Positions 6,745 to 7,980 of a stretch of 7,980 nt of DNA are shown here, in pieces (the stretch's first letter is position 1; every line of letters starts with the position of its first letter). A model generated the notes under the pieces. The model was not told the DNA's origin. It made no database searches and saw nothing but the letters and a program-made list of their open reading frames with translations. Position numbers and translations under genes: made by a program. This DNA is from JANRKG01 sp033763635 (lineage in GTDB: Bacteria > Cyanobacteriota > Cyanobacteriia > GCF-001939115), in contig JANRKG010000302.1 of assembly GCA_033763635.1 (NCBI GenBank), positions 1 to 7,980 of the forward strand. Direction: 5' to 3'.

Positions 6745-6887
6745 GATAACACTACTTGCCAGGGAAACGAGATAGGGAGATTGTGAAACAATCCTTAGGA
6801 ATGTCTTAGAGATTGAACACTCCTAGTAACAATTGCTTATTCAGAGGCTTCCAAAGGGGTGAATCAACGCATTATTTTTTTGAGTCA

Positions 6888-6914
6888 TGCAAATTTTATT
6901 CACAAAAATTTGCA
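6888..6914. repeat. Perfect 10-bp inverted repeat, possible operator
   Basis: TGCAAATTTT (6888-6897) and AAAATTTGCA (6905-6914) are exact reverse complements separated by 7 nt. It lies about 145-170 bp before the start of the J-domain gene. In neither direction is it followed by the U-run of a normal terminator, so a protein-binding site is as likely as an RNA hairpin. Confidence 0.45.
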
Positions 6915-6980
6915 ACTTAGCGACTTTTTAGAGTTTGTTTGAGAGATGAACAAATTCATTCTTAAAGAGCATGAACTTCT

Positions 6981-7000
6981 CTCAACTTTTCTCAACTTTT
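6981..7000. repeat. 10-bp tandem duplication CTCAACTTTT
   Basis: Two identical adjacent copies (6981-6990 and 6991-7000) in the noncoding region, followed by a T-rich tract. A simple sequence duplication; no function is evident. Confidence 0.7.
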
Positions 7001-7103
7001 TCATTTTTTTCTAACCTCAAGGATGGAATTAAGTTGCTTGCAACCGATCGCCCCAGGTAATATTTTCCCCGTTTCCTCCCAATCCCTTGAACGTTTCGAG
7101 CCA

Positions 7104-7589
7104 TCAGGCATCTAATTTCTTCTGCCAGAACAATGCCTTGCCCGTTGTGGGATCTAGCTCATACCCACTGAAGCCAAACGACTTGTAGGCAGCCTGGGCA
7201 ACATGATTTCCCTCCAGCACCTCTAAGGTGAGTTTGCAGCAACCGATATCAAGAGCGATCGTCTCTGCCTTTTGGAGCAACCGTTTCGATAAACCCTTAC
7301 CTCGATAAGGGAATGCAACAATCACATCATGGATGTTAAATAACGGCTTGCACGCAAAGGTCGAGAATCCTTCCAGAGCAACAATCAGCCCAGCGGGTTC
7401 AGTATCAACAAAGGCAAGGATGACATGAACTGTCTTACGCTTTGCCAGTTCTGTTGGAAGATTCTCCTTCACGAAATCAGATAACCCTTGACCACCCCCC
7501 ATCGGGTCGCGGGCATAGGCATCCATCAATTGAACCAGTGCCTTCGCATGGGCAGGTATCCTCAAATCCGCTTCAACAATTTCAATCAT
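7104..7589 (-). CDS. GNAT-family N-acetyltransferase
   Basis: A 161-residue single-domain protein, the usual length for the GNAT fold, expected to transfer an acetyl group from acetyl-CoA to an amine. Motif A, the acetyl-CoA pyrophosphate loop, is seen as VAFPYRGKGLSKRLL (91-105), with the RGKGL core replacing the consensus Q/RxxGxG/A. Motif B is NHVAQAAYKSFGFSGY (128-143), ending in the typical YxxxGF. IAL..GCCKLTLEVLEGN (111-128) forms the preceding helix and strand. The substrate is not identifiable; residues 23-37 (DAYARDPMGGGQGLS) lie where substrate-binding helices usually are. The ATG has only a weak upstream purine tract (GGGAGTGAGAG about 10-20 nt away). TATGAT on the minus strand (7639-7644) could be its -10 box, without a good -35. 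No neighbouring ribbon-helix-helix antitoxin is present, so a TacT-like toxin role is unlikely. Confidence 0.93.
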   Translation of the reverse strand: MIEIVEADLRIPAHAKALVQLMDAYARDPMGGGQGLSDFVKENLPTELAKRKTVHVILAFVDTEPAGLIVALEGFSTFACKPLFNIHDVIVAFPYRGKGLSKRLLQKAETIALDIGCCKLTLEVLEGNHVAQAAYKSFGFSGYELDPTTGKALFWQKKLDA

Positions 7590-7670
7590 CTACAACGCTC
7601 TCACTCCCACAATTTTGATCTAAAATTTTGCTCTAATCATCATATCGACCTGGGCAAGAATAATTACCTA

Positions 7671-7700
7671 AAAGCAAGAACGGCTTTCCATTCTTGCTTT
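7671..7700 (+). terminator. 10-bp stem hairpin with T-rich flank (orphan terminator or 5'-UTR element)
   Basis: AAAGCAAGAA (7671-7680) and TTCTTGCTTT (7691-7700) are exact reverse complements around a 10-nt loop in which GG and CC can pair further. On the plus strand it is followed by AATATTTATTTTT, like an intrinsic terminator, but no plus-strand gene ends here. It could instead lie in or before the 5' leader of the minus-strand GNAT gene. GCAAGAA also occurs nearby at 7654-7660. Confidence 0.4.
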
Positions 7701-7804
7701 AATATTTATTTTTGGAAAATATCTTAATTAAATCTTAAATTAAAAAAATAGTATTCAGAAATACGAAACTTCAAGGATGTTTGGCTCTTAATAAAAAAGA
7801 TGAC

Positions 7805-7818
7805 TCTTGATATCAAGA
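7805..7818. promoter_or_regulatory. Perfect 14-bp palindrome TCTTGATATCAAGA
   Basis: A gap-free two-fold symmetric site in the AT-rich intergenic region, about 145 bp before the possible start codon at 7964. Its size and symmetry fit the binding site of a dimeric repressor; this is inferred from symmetry alone. Confidence 0.35.
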
Positions 7819-7896
7819 ATAGAGGCATTACTTTGTTTTTTCTAATTCAAATTTTTAAGTTTAAGTTCTTAAATTTTAAGTATTAACTCAATCAAT

Positions 7897-7924
7897 ATTT
7901 TTTATGAAGCATTTTTTATGAAGC
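7897..7924. repeat. Perfect 14-bp tandem repeat ATTTTTTATGAAGC, two copies
   Basis: Two identical adjacent copies at 7897-7910 and 7911-7924, ending about 40 bp before the possible start at 7964. The position fits an upstream activator or repressor site. Slippage duplication without function is the alternative. Confidence 0.8.
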
Positions 7925-7963
7925 CATTAAAAGTGCTTGCTAACACTCACGAGAGACGTTTCA

Positions 7964-7980
7964 ATGTCTAATCAAATGTC
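7964..7980 (+). CDS. Possible start of a plus-strand gene cut by the right edge
   Basis: ATG at 7964-7966 is followed by TCT AAT CAA ATG (MSNQM) to the window edge. GAGAG (7951-7955) lies 8 nt before it, an acceptable ribosome binding site. The region before it looks like a promoter region, with return to normal base composition at about 7925. Only five codons are visible, so neither its coding status nor its function can be established here. Confidence 0.33.

Larger units (their letters stand above)
6745..7103. other. Gene-free AT-rich region upstream of the J-domain gene
   Basis: These 359 bp lie between the stop of the GNAT gene and the start of the J-domain gene, both on the minus strand, and hold no supported ORF. 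They should contain the promoter of the J-domain gene, but I found no convincing -35/-10 pair. They hold the dyad at 6888-6914, the 10-bp tandem repeat at 6981-7000 and a small palindrome GTTGCTTGCAAC at 7033-7044. No terminator with a U-run is evident after the GNAT gene. The gap argues against a shared operon with GNAT. Confidence 0.6.
7590..7963. other. Gene-free, very AT-rich region with clustered palindromes and repeats
   Basis: These 374 bp between the GNAT start and a possible plus-strand start at 7964 have no supported ORF and are much richer in A and T than the genes. They hold the 10-bp inverted repeat at 7671-7700, a near-repeat of TCTTAA(A)TTAA in 7712-7743, a 14-bp palindrome at 7805-7818, TTAAGT-type repeats in 7853-7881 and the 14-bp tandem repeat at 7897-7924. 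Promoters of the two divergent genes are expected here. A possible extended -10, TGCTAACAC, lies about 25 bp before the 7964 ATG. Confidence 0.55.

Noticed and set aside
7104..7589. GNAT toxin of a toxin-antitoxin pair
   Set aside because: No small DNA-binding antitoxin gene precedes or follows it; it stands alone between gene-free regions, which fits a metabolic or protective acetyltransferase better.

Overview
The window looks like chromosomal DNA from a cyanobacterium, probably a filamentous one. CGATCG occurs more than 20 times, including two exact HIP1 octamers (GCGATCGC). The gene content also fits: a large NB-ARC/WD40 STAND ATPase with the tail and linker usual in cyanobacteria, and a DnaJ-domain protein fused to pentapeptide repeats. 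The species cannot be named from the sequence alone. No rRNA, tRNA, CRISPR array, integrase or transposase is visible.

Layout. (1) 1-3980, minus strand: a 1255-residue STAND ATPase (213-3980) is followed 15 nt after its stop by the start of another minus-strand gene (1-197), which runs off the left edge. The two look like an operon. (2) 3981-4194: a 214-bp divergent intergenic region. (3) 4195-5610, plus strand: a 471-residue protein with an unrecognised N-terminal half, a PLAT/LH2-like beta-sandwich and a C-terminal fascin-like beta-trefoil. (4) 5611-5718: a short convergent gap with a strong hairpin. (5) 5719-6744, minus strand: a J-domain protein with a His/Gln-rich repeat region, a Pro-rich linker and pentapeptide repeats. 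(6) 6745-7103: a gene-free AT-rich stretch with a 10-bp dyad. (7) 7104-7589, minus strand: a GNAT acetyltransferase. (8) 7590-7963: a very AT-rich gene-free stretch with a hairpin, a 14-bp palindrome and a perfect 14-bp tandem repeat, leading to a possible plus-strand start codon at 7964 next to the right edge.

How the genes may work together. STAND ATPases with WD40 propellers are usually ligand-gated switches: the propellers sense or restrain, the NB-ARC oligomerises, and an N-terminal domain signals. Here the N-terminal domain is not a recognised caspase, TIR or nuclease. The output may therefore lie in that unclassified domain, in the truncated downstream partner, or in the divergent beta-trefoil protein. 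This is inference; nothing in the sequence proves a functional link. The J-domain and GNAT genes look like independent single-gene units.

The clearest sequence-level oddities are a duplicated two-blade unit in the WD40 array, a 15-bp in-register array encoding a His/Gln-rich tract in the J-domain protein, and the clustered repeats in front of the right-edge start codon.
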